From contig NZ_NPJG01000082.1 in assembly GCF_002251245.1 (NCBI RefSeq), positions 1-64,000 of the forward strand: 64,000 nt of DNA, in the 5' to 3' direction. Of the stretch, positions 53,171-62,785 are shown piece after piece; the first letter of the stretch is position 1, and each line of letters starts with the position of its first letter. The notes below the pieces were generated by a model, which saw nothing but the letters and a program-made list of their open reading frames with translations, searched no databases and was not told where the DNA came from. This stretch comes from Prevotella sp. P5-92 (GTDB lineage Bacteria; Bacteroidota; Bacteroidia; Bacteroidales; Bacteroidaceae). Both the position numbers and the translations under genes were made by a program.

Positions 53171-54250
53171 ATGAATATTGTGAAAAGATTTCTCATCATA
53201 GTGCTTGTCGTCGTCTGCTCATTAGCGGCTATGGCACAAGTGGATGTGGAGGCAAGGATAGACTCGCTGGAGATGGTCATCGGCCAACAGACAAAGATCT
53301 CCCTCACAGTAAAGACAAAGGAAGGCTCGCAGGTGCAATTCCCCACATTCAAACCGCAACAGATGATAACACCTGGCGTGGAAGTGGTGGAGACAGGTCC
53401 TGTCGTCACCTCTGATGTCGGCAACGGACTTTGCTCCTATCAGCGCAGCTATACCATAACATCGTTTGACGGTCGTCTCTATTATCTGCCGCCTTTCGAG
53501 GTGAAGGTGGGCGGAAAGGCGTATAAGACCAAGAGTCTTGCGTTGAAGGTGCTGGACATCCCCGTTGATACTACAAATGTAGAGAAGTTCTTCGGTCCGA
53601 AGGACGTGCAAGACAATCCTTTCCTTTGGTCAGACTGGAGCGTGGTGTTCTGGTTTAGCCTGCTGATGCTGCTCACGGGAGCGGCTACTCTCTATCTCTA
53701 TCTCAGGCTGAGGGACAATAAGCCTGTCGTGGCTCATATCCGGATTGTCAAGCGTCTGCTGCCTCACCAGAAGGCCATGAAACGAATAGAGGAGATAAAG
53801 GCGGAGAAGATGGTAAGCTCAGAAAATCAGAAAGAGTACTACACCCGTCTTACAGAGACCCTGCGTAAGTATATAGAGGAGCGTTACGGTTTCAGGGCAA
53901 TGGAGATGACAAGTAGCGAGATCATCGACCGTCTTACCGAGACTCAGGACCGTCAGGCTCTCGACGAGTTGCGCGCCCTCTTCCAGACCGCCGACCTCGT
54001 GAAGTTTGCCAAGTATTCCACCCTTATCAATGAGAATGACATGAACCTCGTCAATGCCATCGAGTTTATCAACAAGACTAAACTTGAGAACCAGCAAGAA
54101 GAGGTTGTGGAGAAACCGCAGCTCACGGAGGAAGAAGAGCGTTCAGTAAAGGAGCGCCGCGTGCTGAAGACTACTATATGGGCTTTTGCGGCCGTGTCGG
54201 CGGCGATAATGGTATATGTGGTGTACTCACTGTATCAGCTGTTGACATGA
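53171..54250 (+). CDS. BatX-like membrane protein of the Bat operon
   Basis: A 359-residue protein with signal peptide (MNIVKRFLIIVLVVVCSLAA), a periplasmic beta domain (residues ~24-150, VEARIDSLEMVIGQQTKISL), a membrane helix at ~155-178 (SVVFWFSLLMLLTGAATLYL), a charged cytosolic helical domain (EYYTRLTETLRKYIEERYGF) and a second helix at the end. The layout resembles the protein often found between DUF58 and BatA in Bacteroidetes. The KYIEERYGFRAMEMTSSEII segment also recurs in BatD C-termini. Its role is inferred from the operon. Confidence 0.8.
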   Translation: MNIVKRFLIIVLVVVCSLAAMAQVDVEARIDSLEMVIGQQTKISLTVKTKEGSQVQFPTFKPQQMITPGVEVVETGPVVTSDVGNGLCSYQRSYTITSFDGRLYYLPPFEVKVGGKAYKTKSLALKVLDIPVDTTNVEKFFGPKDVQDNPFLWSDWSVVFWFSLLMLLTGAATLYLYLRLRDNKPVVAHIRIVKRLLPHQKAMKRIEEIKAEKMVSSENQKEYYTRLTETLRKYIEERYGFRAMEMTSSEIIDRLTETQDRQALDELRALFQTADLVKFAKYSTLINENDMNLVNAIEFINKTKLENQQEEVVEKPQLTEEEERSVKERRVLKTTIWAFAAVSAAIMVYVVYSLYQLLT

Positions 54251-54277
54251 GTCTCGTGATTTTTTTTCCGGGCTTCC

Positions 54278-54358
54278 GGATTTTCCAGACTTTCCGGATT
54301 TTCCAGACTTTCCAGACTTTCCGGGTTTTCCAGACTTTCCGGAATCTCTGGTCTTTCC
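54278..54358 (+). repeat. Tandem 18-bp repeat between BatX-like and BatA genes
   Basis: The unit is GGATTTTCCAGACTTTCC. Two perfect copies lie at 54278-54295 and 54296-54313, then a half copy (AGACTTTCC, 54314-54322), a copy with one change (54323-54340) and a diverged copy (54341-54358). The unit is 18 bases, a multiple of three, so it can be read as repeats of Phe-Arg-Ile-Phe-Gln-Thr, but this frame is not part of any gene. It fills most of the 160-base gap in an otherwise tight operon. Confidence 0.9.
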
Positions 54359-54410
54359 TGAAATTCCGGAATCCTTATATTAACAAAAAGAAAACATCTT
54401 ATAGAACAAA

Positions 54411-55409
54411 ATGGAATTTGCCAATAAAGAATATCTTTTCCTACTGCTACTCATCATACCTTATATAATATGGTATGTGATGTATCGGAAGAAAAGCGAG
54501 CCTACCATGCGTATGAGCGATACGTTTGTCTTCCGTTACGCGCCAAAGAGTTTGAAGGTGAGACTCATGCCACTGCAGATGTTGCTACGTCTGACGGCTT
54601 TCACCTTCTTGGTATTGGCACTGGCAAGACCTCAGACAAGCAACTCATGGAAAAACCGCCAGACTGAGGGTATTGACATCATGCTCGCCATCGACGTATC
54701 GACTAGTATGCTTGCAGAAGACCTCAAGCCGAATCGTCTGGAGGCTGCAAAGATGGTGGCGGCCGAGTTTATCTCTGGCAGACCTGACGACAATATCGGT
54801 CTGACGATATTTGCCGGCGAGTCGTTTACACAGTGCCCTATGACCACCGATCATACCTCGCTTCTCAACCTTCTGCAGAATGTACGCGCTGACATCGCAG
54901 CACGTGGACTTATTAGCGACGGAACTGCCATCGGTATGGGACTTGCCAATGCTGTGGGACGACTGAAGGCATCTAAGGCAAAGAGTAAGGTGGTGATCCT
55001 CCTCACCGATGGTAGCAACAATATGGGCGACATATCGCCAATGACGGCTGCAGAGATAGCACAAAGTCTCGGCATCAGGGTTTATACCATCGGTGTGGGA
55101 ACTAACAAGGTGGCTCCCTATCCCATGCCAGTGGCAGGAGGTGTGCAGTATGTGAATATGCCCGTAGAGATCGACACGAAGACCCTCAGCGAGATAGCAC
55201 AGACTACACAAGGCGATTTCTACCGTGCCACAAACAACAACGAGCTGAAGAAAATATACAAGGAGATCGACCAGCTTGAGAAGTCGAAGATGAGTGTGAA
55301 GAAGTTTAAGAAGAAGTTCGACGCCTTCCCGCCTTTTGTCATGGCGGCAGCCCTTGCACTTCTCCTCGAACTCCTACTCCGCATTACCATATTTAGGAGA
55401 ATACCATAA
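54411..55409 (+). CDS. batA: BatA, VWA-domain membrane protein
   Basis: A 332-residue inner-membrane protein of the aerotolerance system. N-terminal helices (EYLFLLLLIIPYIIWYVM; LRLTAFTFLVLALARPQTSN) precede a von Willebrand A domain with MIDAS motif IMLAIDVSTSMLAEDLKPNR (Asp-x-Ser-x-Ser) and a Thr/Asp pair in VVILLTDGSNNMGD. A last helix lies near the C-terminus (FVMAAALALLLELLLRITIF). The VWA domain probably faces the cytosol or periplasm for contact with MoxR/DUF58 partners. It is paralogous to the next gene. Confidence 0.93.
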   Translation: MEFANKEYLFLLLLIIPYIIWYVMYRKKSEPTMRMSDTFVFRYAPKSLKVRLMPLQMLLRLTAFTFLVLALARPQTSNSWKNRQTEGIDIMLAIDVSTSMLAEDLKPNRLEAAKMVAAEFISGRPDDNIGLTIFAGESFTQCPMTTDHTSLLNLLQNVRADIAARGLISDGTAIGMGLANAVGRLKASKAKSKVVILLTDGSNNMGDISPMTAAEIAQSLGIRVYTIGVGTNKVAPYPMPVAGGVQYVNMPVEIDTKTLSEIAQTTQGDFYRATNNNELKKIYKEIDQLEKSKMSVKKFKKKFDAFPPFVMAAALALLLELLLRITIFRRIP

Positions 55410-55439
55410 CAGAGTGTTGACGAAAAGAAAAATAACAAT

Positions 55440-57134
55440 ATGTTCAGATTTGAAGAACCAATATATCTCTATCTGCTTGCCATCATCCCTCTATTGGCAG
55501 TGGTGAAATGGATGCTTGACAGACAGCAGAAGAAAAGACTAAGACGCTTTGGCGACCCACAGCTTCTGAAGCAACTCATGCCCGACGTGTCGAAATGGCG
55601 ACCCACGGCAAAGTTCTGGTTGTTGCAGGCTGCCTTGACGCTACTCATCGTGATGTTGGCAAGGCCGCAGATGGGCACTCGTGTAAGCAATGAGAAACGT
55701 ACCGGCATTGAGACCATCATCGCCATGGACATAAGCAACTCCATGCTTGCCGAAGACGTGGCGCCAAGTCGTCTCGATCGTACAAAGATGATGGTTGAGA
55801 ACCTCGTGGATAACTTCACCGACGACAAGATAGGACTTATCGTGTTTGCCGGCGAGGCTTTCGTGCAGTTGCCCATCACCAGCGACTATGTGTCGGCAAA
55901 GATGTTTCTTTCTGACATCACGCCTTCGCTCATAGTATCGCAAGGCACCGATATCGCTACCGCCATCAATATGGCAGTCAACAGCTTCACCCAACAGCAG
56001 GGCGTGGGCAAGGCGATAATAGTGGTCACCGACGGTGAGGACCATGAGGGAGGAGCCGAAGAGGCGGCAAAGGCAGCACGCAAGAAGGGCATGAGGGTGT
56101 ATGTGCTCGGAGTGGGCTCGCCCGACGGCTCACCCATACCGCTTGGCAACGGCGAGTATATGAAAGACAAGACTGGCAACACCGTGATGACCAAGCTCAA
56201 CGAGGACATGTGCCGCACCATAGCACAGGCTGGCGGCGGAGCCTACATACATGTTAACAACAACAGCAACGCCCAGCAGCAGCTTGACAACGAACTGGCA
56301 AAACTATCCAAGAAAGAGATGCTGTCAACCGTGTATAGCGACTACGACGAGCAGTATCAAGCCTTCGGCGTCATCGTCCTCATCTTGCTCATCATCGAGA
56401 TATGTCTGCTTGAGAGGAAGAATCCCTTGGCCAAGCGTATCAATATCTTCGGACGTCGGCAGCGTCAGACCACGATGGTCGTGGCATTCCTTATGATGGC
56501 TACCTTTGCTTCAGCACAGACCGACCGCCAGTATGTGAGCCAGGGCAACAAGCTCTTCCGCGGCGGACAGTACGACAAGGCCGAGGTGGCATACCGCAAG
56601 GCCATTGAGAAGAACCCGCGTAACCCTCAGGCACACTACAACCTCGGCAACTCTCTCATGGCGCAGCGCAAAGACTCTGCCGCCATTCAGAGCCTGCAGA
56701 AATCTACCGAGCTTGAGACCAGCAAGACACGTAAGGCCATGGCTTACCATAACATAGGTGTCGTGTGCCAGCAGCATAAGATGTACGGCGAGGCTATTGA
56801 CGCCTACAAGAACGCCCTCCGTCTTAACCCCGCAGACGACACTACACGCTACAATCTTGAACTCTGCAAGAGGCAGCAGAAGCAGCAACAGCAACAACAG
56901 AAAAACCAGCAGCAGAACAAGGATAATAAAGACAAGAACGGCAAAGACAAGAAAGACGAAAAACAACAGAATAAAGACAATAAGCAACAGAACAAAGACA
57001 AGGAAAATAAGATGAGCAAGGAGAATGCCGAACAGATGCTCAACGCTGCCATGCAACAGGAGAAGAGCACACAGCAGCGCATAAAGAAAGCTATGCAGAA
57101 ACCCCGCTCAAACAAATTAGATAAAGAATGGTAA
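55440..57134 (+). CDS. BatB-BatC fusion (VWA domain plus TPR domain)
   Basis: A 564-residue fusion. Residues ~1-335 are BatB: two N-terminal helices, the MIDAS motif IIAMDISNSMLAEDVAPSRL, IIVVTDGEDHEGG and a C-terminal helix (GVIVLILLIIEICLLERKNP). Residues ~346-564 are BatC: a hydrophobic stretch MVVAFLMMATFASAQ from in-frame Met346 that is a full signal peptide, then TPR repeats (LFRGGQYDKAEVAYRKAIEK; NALRLNPADDTTRYNLELCK) and a Gln/Lys/Asn-rich tail. In other genera these are often separate genes. The retained signal peptide would act as an extra membrane helix and put the TPRs outside the inner membrane. Confidence 0.88.
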   Translation: MFRFEEPIYLYLLAIIPLLAVVKWMLDRQQKKRLRRFGDPQLLKQLMPDVSKWRPTAKFWLLQAALTLLIVMLARPQMGTRVSNEKRTGIETIIAMDISNSMLAEDVAPSRLDRTKMMVENLVDNFTDDKIGLIVFAGEAFVQLPITSDYVSAKMFLSDITPSLIVSQGTDIATAINMAVNSFTQQQGVGKAIIVVTDGEDHEGGAEEAAKAARKKGMRVYVLGVGSPDGSPIPLGNGEYMKDKTGNTVMTKLNEDMCRTIAQAGGGAYIHVNNNSNAQQQLDNELAKLSKKEMLSTVYSDYDEQYQAFGVIVLILLIIEICLLERKNPLAKRINIFGRRQRQTTMVVAFLMMATFASAQTDRQYVSQGNKLFRGGQYDKAEVAYRKAIEKNPRNPQAHYNLGNSLMAQRKDSAAIQSLQKSTELETSKTRKAMAYHNIGVVCQQHKMYGEAIDAYKNALRLNPADDTTRYNLELCKRQQKQQQQQQKNQQQNKDNKDKNGKDKKDEKQQNKDNKQQNKDKENKMSKENAEQMLNAAMQQEKSTQQRIKKAMQKPRSNKLDKEW

Positions 57135-57139
57135 TAGAT

Positions 57140-59719
57140 ATGAAGAGACTTGTATTGACATTTTTTGCACTCGTGACCATCGCTGCCGTATATGCCCAGA
57201 AACTCGTGGGCAATGCGCCGGCACAGGTGGCTGTAGGAGAACAATTCAGACTGACATATACCATCAACACGCAGGACGTCAGCGGATTCCGTGCAGGAAA
57301 CATCCCCGACGACCTTGAGGTGCTTATGGGTCCAAGACAATCATCGCAATCGAGTTTCCAGATGATCAATGGACATACCAGTTCCTCATCGTCTATTACA
57401 TATACTTATATAGTGCTCGCCAACAAGGCTGGCTCTTACACCATTCCGCCTGCACAGATCTCTTACAATGGCAAGACACTGCACTCCAACGCCTTGCATA
57501 TCAAAGTGTCGGGCTCGGCACAGGGCAACCATGGCTCGCAGCAGGGCCGCGGCGGCAACTCCAACGACGACTACGAGATACGCTCTGCTGGCTCACGGAT
57601 CAGCGGCAGCGACCTCTTCATCAAGGTCAGCGCCAACAAGAAGAGGATACACGAGCAGGAACCTGTGCTTCTCACCTACAAGGTTTATACCGTGGTGGGA
57701 CTTACCAGCCTGCGCGGCGACATGCCCGACATGAAGGGCTTCCACTCTCAGGAGATTCCTTTGCCCAGGGAGAAGAACTTCGTCGTGGAGATGTTTAACG
57801 GCCGACCATACAAGACGGTGAAATGGCAGCAGTGGGTGGTGTTCCCGCAGATGACCGGCAAGCTGCAGATACCAAGCATCACCTTCGAGGGTATCGTGGT
57901 GCAGCAGAACAGGGACGTGGATCCCTTCGAGGCGTTCTTCAACGGCGGCTCGGGTTATGTGGAGGTGAAGAAGAAGATTGTGGCTCCGGGACTTGAGATA
58001 CAGGTCGATCCGCTCCCCTCGCGTCCTGCCAACTTCTCGGGCGGCGTGGGTAAGTTTAACATCACCGCACAGATAGACAAGACCGAGGTGAAGGCCAACG
58101 ACCCCATTTCGCTCAGGATCATCGTGAGCGGTTCGGGCAACCTTAAGCTCATCAAGGAACCTGCCGTCGTCTTCCCAAAGGACTTTGACAAATACGACGC
58201 AAAGGTCACCGACAAGACAAAGATCACTCCTAACGGTGTGGAAGGCAGTATGGTGTATGACATCATGACTGTGCCGCGCCATCAGGGTACTTACGAGATA
58301 TCGCCAGTGGAGTTCACCTACTACGACACCTCGACCAACTCCTACAAGACCCTCAAGAGCGAAGGGTTTAAGATAAACGTGGTCAAGGGCAGCAGCGCAG
58401 CTGTGACCACCTACTCTGAGGATGTGGAACAGCTTAACAAGGACATACGTTACATCAAGACCGGCGACGCTGAGGTACGCCCGCTCGACGACTTCTTCTT
58501 TGGCTCAGCAGCCTACTGGATATCACTCGCCGTGCTTGCTGTCATCTTTGTCTCACTGTTTGTAGTCTTCCGCCAGCGTGCCATCGACAATTCCAACATC
58601 GGCAAGATGAGGGGCAAGAAGGCCAACAAAGTGGCCACACGACGCCTGCGTGCCGCAAAGAAGCTCATGGCCGAAAATCGCCAGGCTGAGTTCTACGACG
58701 AGACCCTCCGTGCCCTCTGGGGCTATGTGGGCGACAAGCTCAACATGCCCGTCGAGAGTCTCTCGCGCGAGAACATTCAGCAGCGTCTCGCCGAACGCGA
58801 GGTGACCGACGACACTATAATGAAGTTTATCAACGCCATTGACGAGTGTGAGTTTGAGCGCTACGCCCCTGGCGATGCCAAGGGAAATATGAACAAGACT
58901 TTTGAAGCTGCCATGACAGCCATAATGGATATCGAAGACAAGATGAAAAGCAAGCGAAATACAGCATCCGCCAAGTCGGTGATGCTACTCATGTGGCTCA
59001 TGCTGCTCTGTTCTAACGGGGCAATGGCAATGGCCACAAAGGCAAATGCCGACCGCGCCTACGCCAAGGAACAATACCAGCAAGCCATAGCCGACTACGA
59101 GGAACTGCTAAAGGGCGGCTCCTCGGCAGAGATATATTTCAACCTCGGCAACGCATACTACCGCAGTGGCAACATCACACGTGCCATCATCAACTACGAG
59201 CGTGCTTTGCTCCTCGCACCAGCCGACGGCGACATCCGCTTCAACCTGCAGCTGGCACGCTCAAAGACCATCGACAAGATCACACCACAGTCGGAGATGT
59301 TCTTCTTCGACTGGTACAGACAGCTGGTCAATGCCATGAGTGTTGACGGATGGGCACGCGTGGCGCTGCTCGCCCTTGCCATAGCCATCGTCTGTGCCCT
59401 CTACTATCTCTTCTCCGAGAGAATGTGGATGCGTAAGGGTGGATTCTTCGGCGCCATAGCGATGGTGCTCCTGTTTGTTATGGCAAATGTGATGGCACAA
59501 CAGCAGAAGTCGCGCCTGCTTAACCGCACTGGAGCCGTCGTCGTCTCGCCAGCGGCAGAGGTGAAGAGCTCTCCGGCAAGTAATGGCACCGTACTGTTCA
59601 ACATCCACGAGGGAACAAAGGTGGAGATAACAGACGGCACCATGAAGCAGTGGAAGGAGATAAAGATTGCCGACGGAAAGCGCGGATGGATAGAATCCTC
59701 AAAAATTGAACTTATATGA
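57140..59719 (+). CDS. BatD-BatE fusion (oxygen-tolerance protein plus TPR/SH3 module)
   Basis: An 859-residue fusion. A signal peptide (MKRLVLTFFALVTIAAVYAQ) opens the BatD part (to ~600): beta domains with VGEQFRLTYTINTQDVSGFR, VNPLP-like IQVDPLPSRPANFSGGVGKF and a helix at ~458-475 (AAYWISLAVLAVIFVSLFVV). From residue ~613, SVMLLMWLMLLCSNGAMAMA is again a signal-peptide-like stretch, followed by TPRs (AYAKEQYQQAIADYEELLKG; EIYFNLGNAYYRSGNITRAI), two membrane helices and a C-terminal SH3-like domain (VVSPAAEVKSSPASNGTVLF). The start at 57140 is chosen because it begins a clean signal peptide. Its stop overlaps the PAP2 start by 4 bases. Confidence 0.88.
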   Translation: MKRLVLTFFALVTIAAVYAQKLVGNAPAQVAVGEQFRLTYTINTQDVSGFRAGNIPDDLEVLMGPRQSSQSSFQMINGHTSSSSSITYTYIVLANKAGSYTIPPAQISYNGKTLHSNALHIKVSGSAQGNHGSQQGRGGNSNDDYEIRSAGSRISGSDLFIKVSANKKRIHEQEPVLLTYKVYTVVGLTSLRGDMPDMKGFHSQEIPLPREKNFVVEMFNGRPYKTVKWQQWVVFPQMTGKLQIPSITFEGIVVQQNRDVDPFEAFFNGGSGYVEVKKKIVAPGLEIQVDPLPSRPANFSGGVGKFNITAQIDKTEVKANDPISLRIIVSGSGNLKLIKEPAVVFPKDFDKYDAKVTDKTKITPNGVEGSMVYDIMTVPRHQGTYEISPVEFTYYDTSTNSYKTLKSEGFKINVVKGSSAAVTTYSEDVEQLNKDIRYIKTGDAEVRPLDDFFFGSAAYWISLAVLAVIFVSLFVVFRQRAIDNSNIGKMRGKKANKVATRRLRAAKKLMAENRQAEFYDETLRALWGYVGDKLNMPVESLSRENIQQRLAEREVTDDTIMKFINAIDECEFERYAPGDAKGNMNKTFEAAMTAIMDIEDKMKSKRNTASAKSVMLLMWLMLLCSNGAMAMATKANADRAYAKEQYQQAIADYEELLKGGSSAEIYFNLGNAYYRSGNITRAIINYERALLLAPADGDIRFNLQLARSKTIDKITPQSEMFFFDWYRQLVNAMSVDGWARVALLALAIAIVCALYYLFSERMWMRKGGFFGAIAMVLLFVMANVMAQQQKSRLLNRTGAVVVSPAAEVKSSPASNGTVLFNIHEGTKVEITDGTMKQWKEIKIADGKRGWIESSKIELI

Positions 59720-60408
59720 TAGACTCGATACTGCAATACGATAAGCAGTTGCTGCTCAGCCTGAACGGCAGCCATTCGCTCTTCGCCGACGGACTCATGC
59801 TCACGCTGACCGACGCCAAGACGTGGATACCGATGTATGTGGCTTTGCTCTATCTCGTCATCAAAAACAACAACTCGATGACAAAGATACTCGCCATCAT
59901 TGCGGGTGCAGCCCTCTGCGTGCTGTTCACGGGCACCCTCGACGACCTCTTCGTCAAGCCCGTGGTGGCACGATGGCGACCCACCCACGACCCTGAAATA
60001 GGATACATGGTAGATGTGGTGGATGGCTACAGGGGAGGCCGCTACGGATTCTTCTCAGCTCATGCCGCAAACACGTTCTCGATTGCCCTCTTCTTCGTAC
60101 TGCTGGTGCGCAGCCGCTGGTTGAGCGTCGCGCTCGTCTTATGGTCGCTCATCAACTGCTGGACACGCATCTATCTTGGCGTCCACTATCCCATTGACAT
60201 CGCCGTGGGACTACTCTGGGGAGCCTTCGTGGCGGTGCTGGTGTATGTCCTCTTCAATGTCGTCACTCGCAGTACCAACGGTCACAACAATTACATCTCC
60301 ACGCAATATACCTCCACGGGATATGTCGTCACCGACACCGACGTGGTGGTGAGCGTATTCGTGTTTACCCTAATGTACGCCCTCGTGAGGGCAAGCATCA
60401 TAATATAG
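59716..60408 (+). CDS. PAP2-family membrane phosphatase
   Basis: A 230-residue polytopic phosphatase. The three active-site motifs are present: KPVVARWRP (Lys-x6-Arg-Pro), GFFSAHAANTFS (Ser-x-His) and RIYLGVHYPIDIAVG (Arg-x5-His-x3-Asp). Family members dephosphorylate undecaprenyl pyrophosphate or phosphatidyl lipids; which one applies is not visible. Start and BatD-BatE stop overlap as ATGA. Confidence 0.93.
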   Translation: MIDSILQYDKQLLLSLNGSHSLFADGLMLTLTDAKTWIPMYVALLYLVIKNNNSMTKILAIIAGAALCVLFTGTLDDLFVKPVVARWRPTHDPEIGYMVDVVDGYRGGRYGFFSAHAANTFSIALFFVLLVRSRWLSVALVLWSLINCWTRIYLGVHYPIDIAVGLLWGAFVAVLVYVLFNVVTRSTNGHNNYISTQYTSTGYVVTDTDVVVSVFVFTLMYALVRASIII

Positions 60409-60422
60409 TACATACACCGACA

Positions 60423-61637
60423 ATGGATACAAGACATATACATATCAGCGACTATAACTATCCCCTCCCCGACGAGCGGATAGCCAAGTTTCCGCTTTCG
60501 CAGCGCGACCATTCCAAACTCTTGATATACAGGAAGGGCGAGATATCAGAAGACCATTTCTATAATCTGCCCTCATACTTGCCAAAGGGGGCGTTAATGA
60601 TATTCAACAACACCAAGGTCATACAGGCACGTCTGCACTTCCGTAAGCCTACGGGCGCCCTCGTGGAGGTGTTCCTTCTCGAACCCGCCGCGCCAGCTGA
60701 CTACGAGCAGATGTTTCAGACACGTCAGAGCTGCGATTGGCACTGCCTCGTGGGCAACCTCAAGAAGTGGAAAGAAGGCACACTCGAGCGCACGTTTGAC
60801 GTAGCTGGCCACACCATCACCCTCACCGCCTCTTATCTCGAGGCGGAACGCACGTGCCACCTCATACGCTTCACATGGGACAACAGCTCCGTGTCGTTTG
60901 CCGAGATACTTGATACCGTCGGCGAACTGCCCATACCGCCCTACCTCAACCGCGACACCGAGGAGAGCGATAAGACCACATACCAGACGGTATATTCGAA
61001 GATCAAGGGCAGCGTAGCAGCTCCCACCGCCGGACTACACTTCACCGACAAGGTGCTTGCCGACATCGACGCCCAGGGCATAGAGCGCGAGGAACTGACG
61101 CTGCACGTGGGAGCAGGCACGTTTAAGCCTGTGAAGAGCGAGGAGATCAACGAGCACGAGATGCACACTGAGTTTATCGCCGTGCATCGCGACACCATAA
61201 GGAAACTCATCGCACATAATGCCGAGGCCATAGCCGTGGGCACCACCAGCGTGCGCACCCTTGAGAGCTTGTACTTCATGGGACTTAAGGTAATGGTCAA
61301 CCCCGACATCGCCTCCGAACAACTGCATGTATTGCAGTGGGAGCCATACGACAATGCCACAGACGTCAGTCCGCTCGACTCCCTGCGCGCCCTCGACGCT
61401 TATCTCGAGCGTCACCAGCTCTCCACCCTTCATTCCAGCACACAGATCATCATTGCCCCGGGCTATGAGTATAAGATCGTGAAGACACTCGTCACCAATT
61501 TTCATCAGCCGCAGAGCACCCTCCTGTTGCTTGTCAGCGCTCTCGTCAAAGGTGACTGGCGCCGCATCTACGACTATGCCCTCGACCACAACTTCCGTTT
61601 CCTGAGCTATGGCGACAGTTGCCTGATATTACCATAA
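60423..61637 (+). CDS. queA: S-adenosylmethionine:tRNA ribosyltransferase-isomerase (QueA)
   Basis: A 404-residue enzyme that builds epoxyqueuosine on tRNA. Family segments are SDYNYPLPDERIAKFPLSQR at the start, FNNTKVIQARLHFRKPTGAL, the strongly conserved SVAAPTAGLHFT, LHVGAGTFKPVKSEEINEHE and TNFHQPQSTLLLLVSALVKG near the end. It follows PAP2 by 14 bases, and belongs to the same pathway as queC at 44561-45202. Confidence 0.97.
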   Translation: MDTRHIHISDYNYPLPDERIAKFPLSQRDHSKLLIYRKGEISEDHFYNLPSYLPKGALMIFNNTKVIQARLHFRKPTGALVEVFLLEPAAPADYEQMFQTRQSCDWHCLVGNLKKWKEGTLERTFDVAGHTITLTASYLEAERTCHLIRFTWDNSSVSFAEILDTVGELPIPPYLNRDTEESDKTTYQTVYSKIKGSVAAPTAGLHFTDKVLADIDAQGIEREELTLHVGAGTFKPVKSEEINEHEMHTEFIAVHRDTIRKLIAHNAEAIAVGTTSVRTLESLYFMGLKVMVNPDIASEQLHVLQWEPYDNATDVSPLDSLRALDAYLERHQLSTLHSSTQIIIAPGYEYKIVKTLVTNFHQPQSTLLLLVSALVKGDWRRIYDYALDHNFRFLSYGDSCLILP

Positions 61638-61699
61638 AGGAGACAGTTGATTGACAATAGCTTTTTTACTTTTTGATAAGAACAATTAATGAATATACA

Positions 61700-62773
61700 A
61701 TGAAAATAGGAGATAAAGTAAGATTTCTTAGCGAGACCGGAGGCGGCCGCGTAGCCGGCTTCCAAGGTAACAACATCGTGCTCGTGGAAGACGAGGACGG
61801 ATTCCAGGTGCCAACACCAATAAAAGAGGTGGTCGTGATAGACAACGACGACTACAGCACCGCACGCATGGTGGCCGAGAAACAGAAGAACGCCAACCTT
61901 CAGGCTGACGACGACACCGACTACGACCCAGCCGACCGCCCCATCACCTTCAAGGCTCCCGCCGAGGAACGCAAGGGCGGCGACAAGCTCTCGGCATATC
62001 TCGCCTATGTACCCATGTCGCCAAAGGAGATGACCACCACACGCTTCGAGACATATATTGTCAACGACAGCAACTACTACATGCACTTCGCCTACATGAC
62101 CGCCGAAGGCAACAACTGGACCCTCCGCGCCACAGGCGAGATTGACCCAAACACGAAACTCTATATCGAAGAGTTCGGACGCGAGGACCTCAACAGTCTC
62201 AACCGCGTGGCGATGCAGCTCATAGCCTATAAGCGCAGCAAGACATTCCTCATCAAACCCGCTGTCGATGTGCAGTTGAGAGTCGATCCCGTGAAGTTCT
62301 ACAAGCTACACACATTCCAGGAAAACGACTTCTTCGAACAGCCAGCTTACGTGCTCACACTCGTGGAAAACGACGAGGAGGCACGACCGCTGGTCATCGA
62401 CACCAAACGACTTAAACAGGAGATGATGGGGAAGATAAACGCCGACCGGCCGAAGTCACATGCGCCAAAGCACAAGAAAGACGACCCCGACGCTCCCGTA
62501 GTGGTCGATCTGCACGCCTCAGAACTACTTGAGACCACAGCAGGCATGTCGGCCTCCGACATACTCAACTACCAGCTCGACCACTTCCGCAAGACCCTCC
62601 AGCAGTATTCTGACAAGAAGGGCAAGAAGCTCGTCTTCATCCACGGCAAGGGCGAAGGCATACTTCGTCAGGCTCTCGTCAACGAGCTGCGCTACCGGTA
62701 TAAGACATACACTTATCAGGACGCCTCGTTCCAGGAATATGGCTATGGGGCGACACAGGTAACCATAAAATAA
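61700..62773 (+). CDS. DUF2027/Smr-domain protein
   Basis: A 357-residue protein. The N-terminal 50 residues (MKIGDKVRFLSETGGGRVAG) form a small beta domain of the DUF2027 type; the C-terminal ~90 residues are an Smr domain with the VVDLHASEL motif and the catalytic-loop HGKGEGILRQALVNELR. Smr domains are DNA or RNA nicking nucleases, best known from MutS2. The ATG at 61700 is used; the longer frame from 61673 adds nine unconserved residues. Confidence 0.9.
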   Translation: MKIGDKVRFLSETGGGRVAGFQGNNIVLVEDEDGFQVPTPIKEVVVIDNDDYSTARMVAEKQKNANLQADDDTDYDPADRPITFKAPAEERKGGDKLSAYLAYVPMSPKEMTTTRFETYIVNDSNYYMHFAYMTAEGNNWTLRATGEIDPNTKLYIEEFGREDLNSLNRVAMQLIAYKRSKTFLIKPAVDVQLRVDPVKFYKLHTFQENDFFEQPAYVLTLVENDEEARPLVIDTKRLKQEMMGKINADRPKSHAPKHKKDDPDAPVVVDLHASELLETTAGMSASDILNYQLDHFRKTLQQYSDKKGKKLVFIHGKGEGILRQALVNELRYRYKTYTYQDASFQEYGYGATQVTIK

Positions 62774-62785
62774 AACACATTCAAC

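Noticed and set aside
54178..54468. 96-residue frame containing a Phe-Arg-Ile-Phe-Gln-Thr repeat
   Set aside because: It begins inside the BatX-like gene in another frame and its repetitive part simply reflects the 18-bp DNA repeat.
56870..57015. Gln/Lys/Asn-rich low-complexity stretch as a separate repeat or CRISPR-like array
   Set aside because: It is the in-frame disordered tail of the BatC part; there are no regular spacers.
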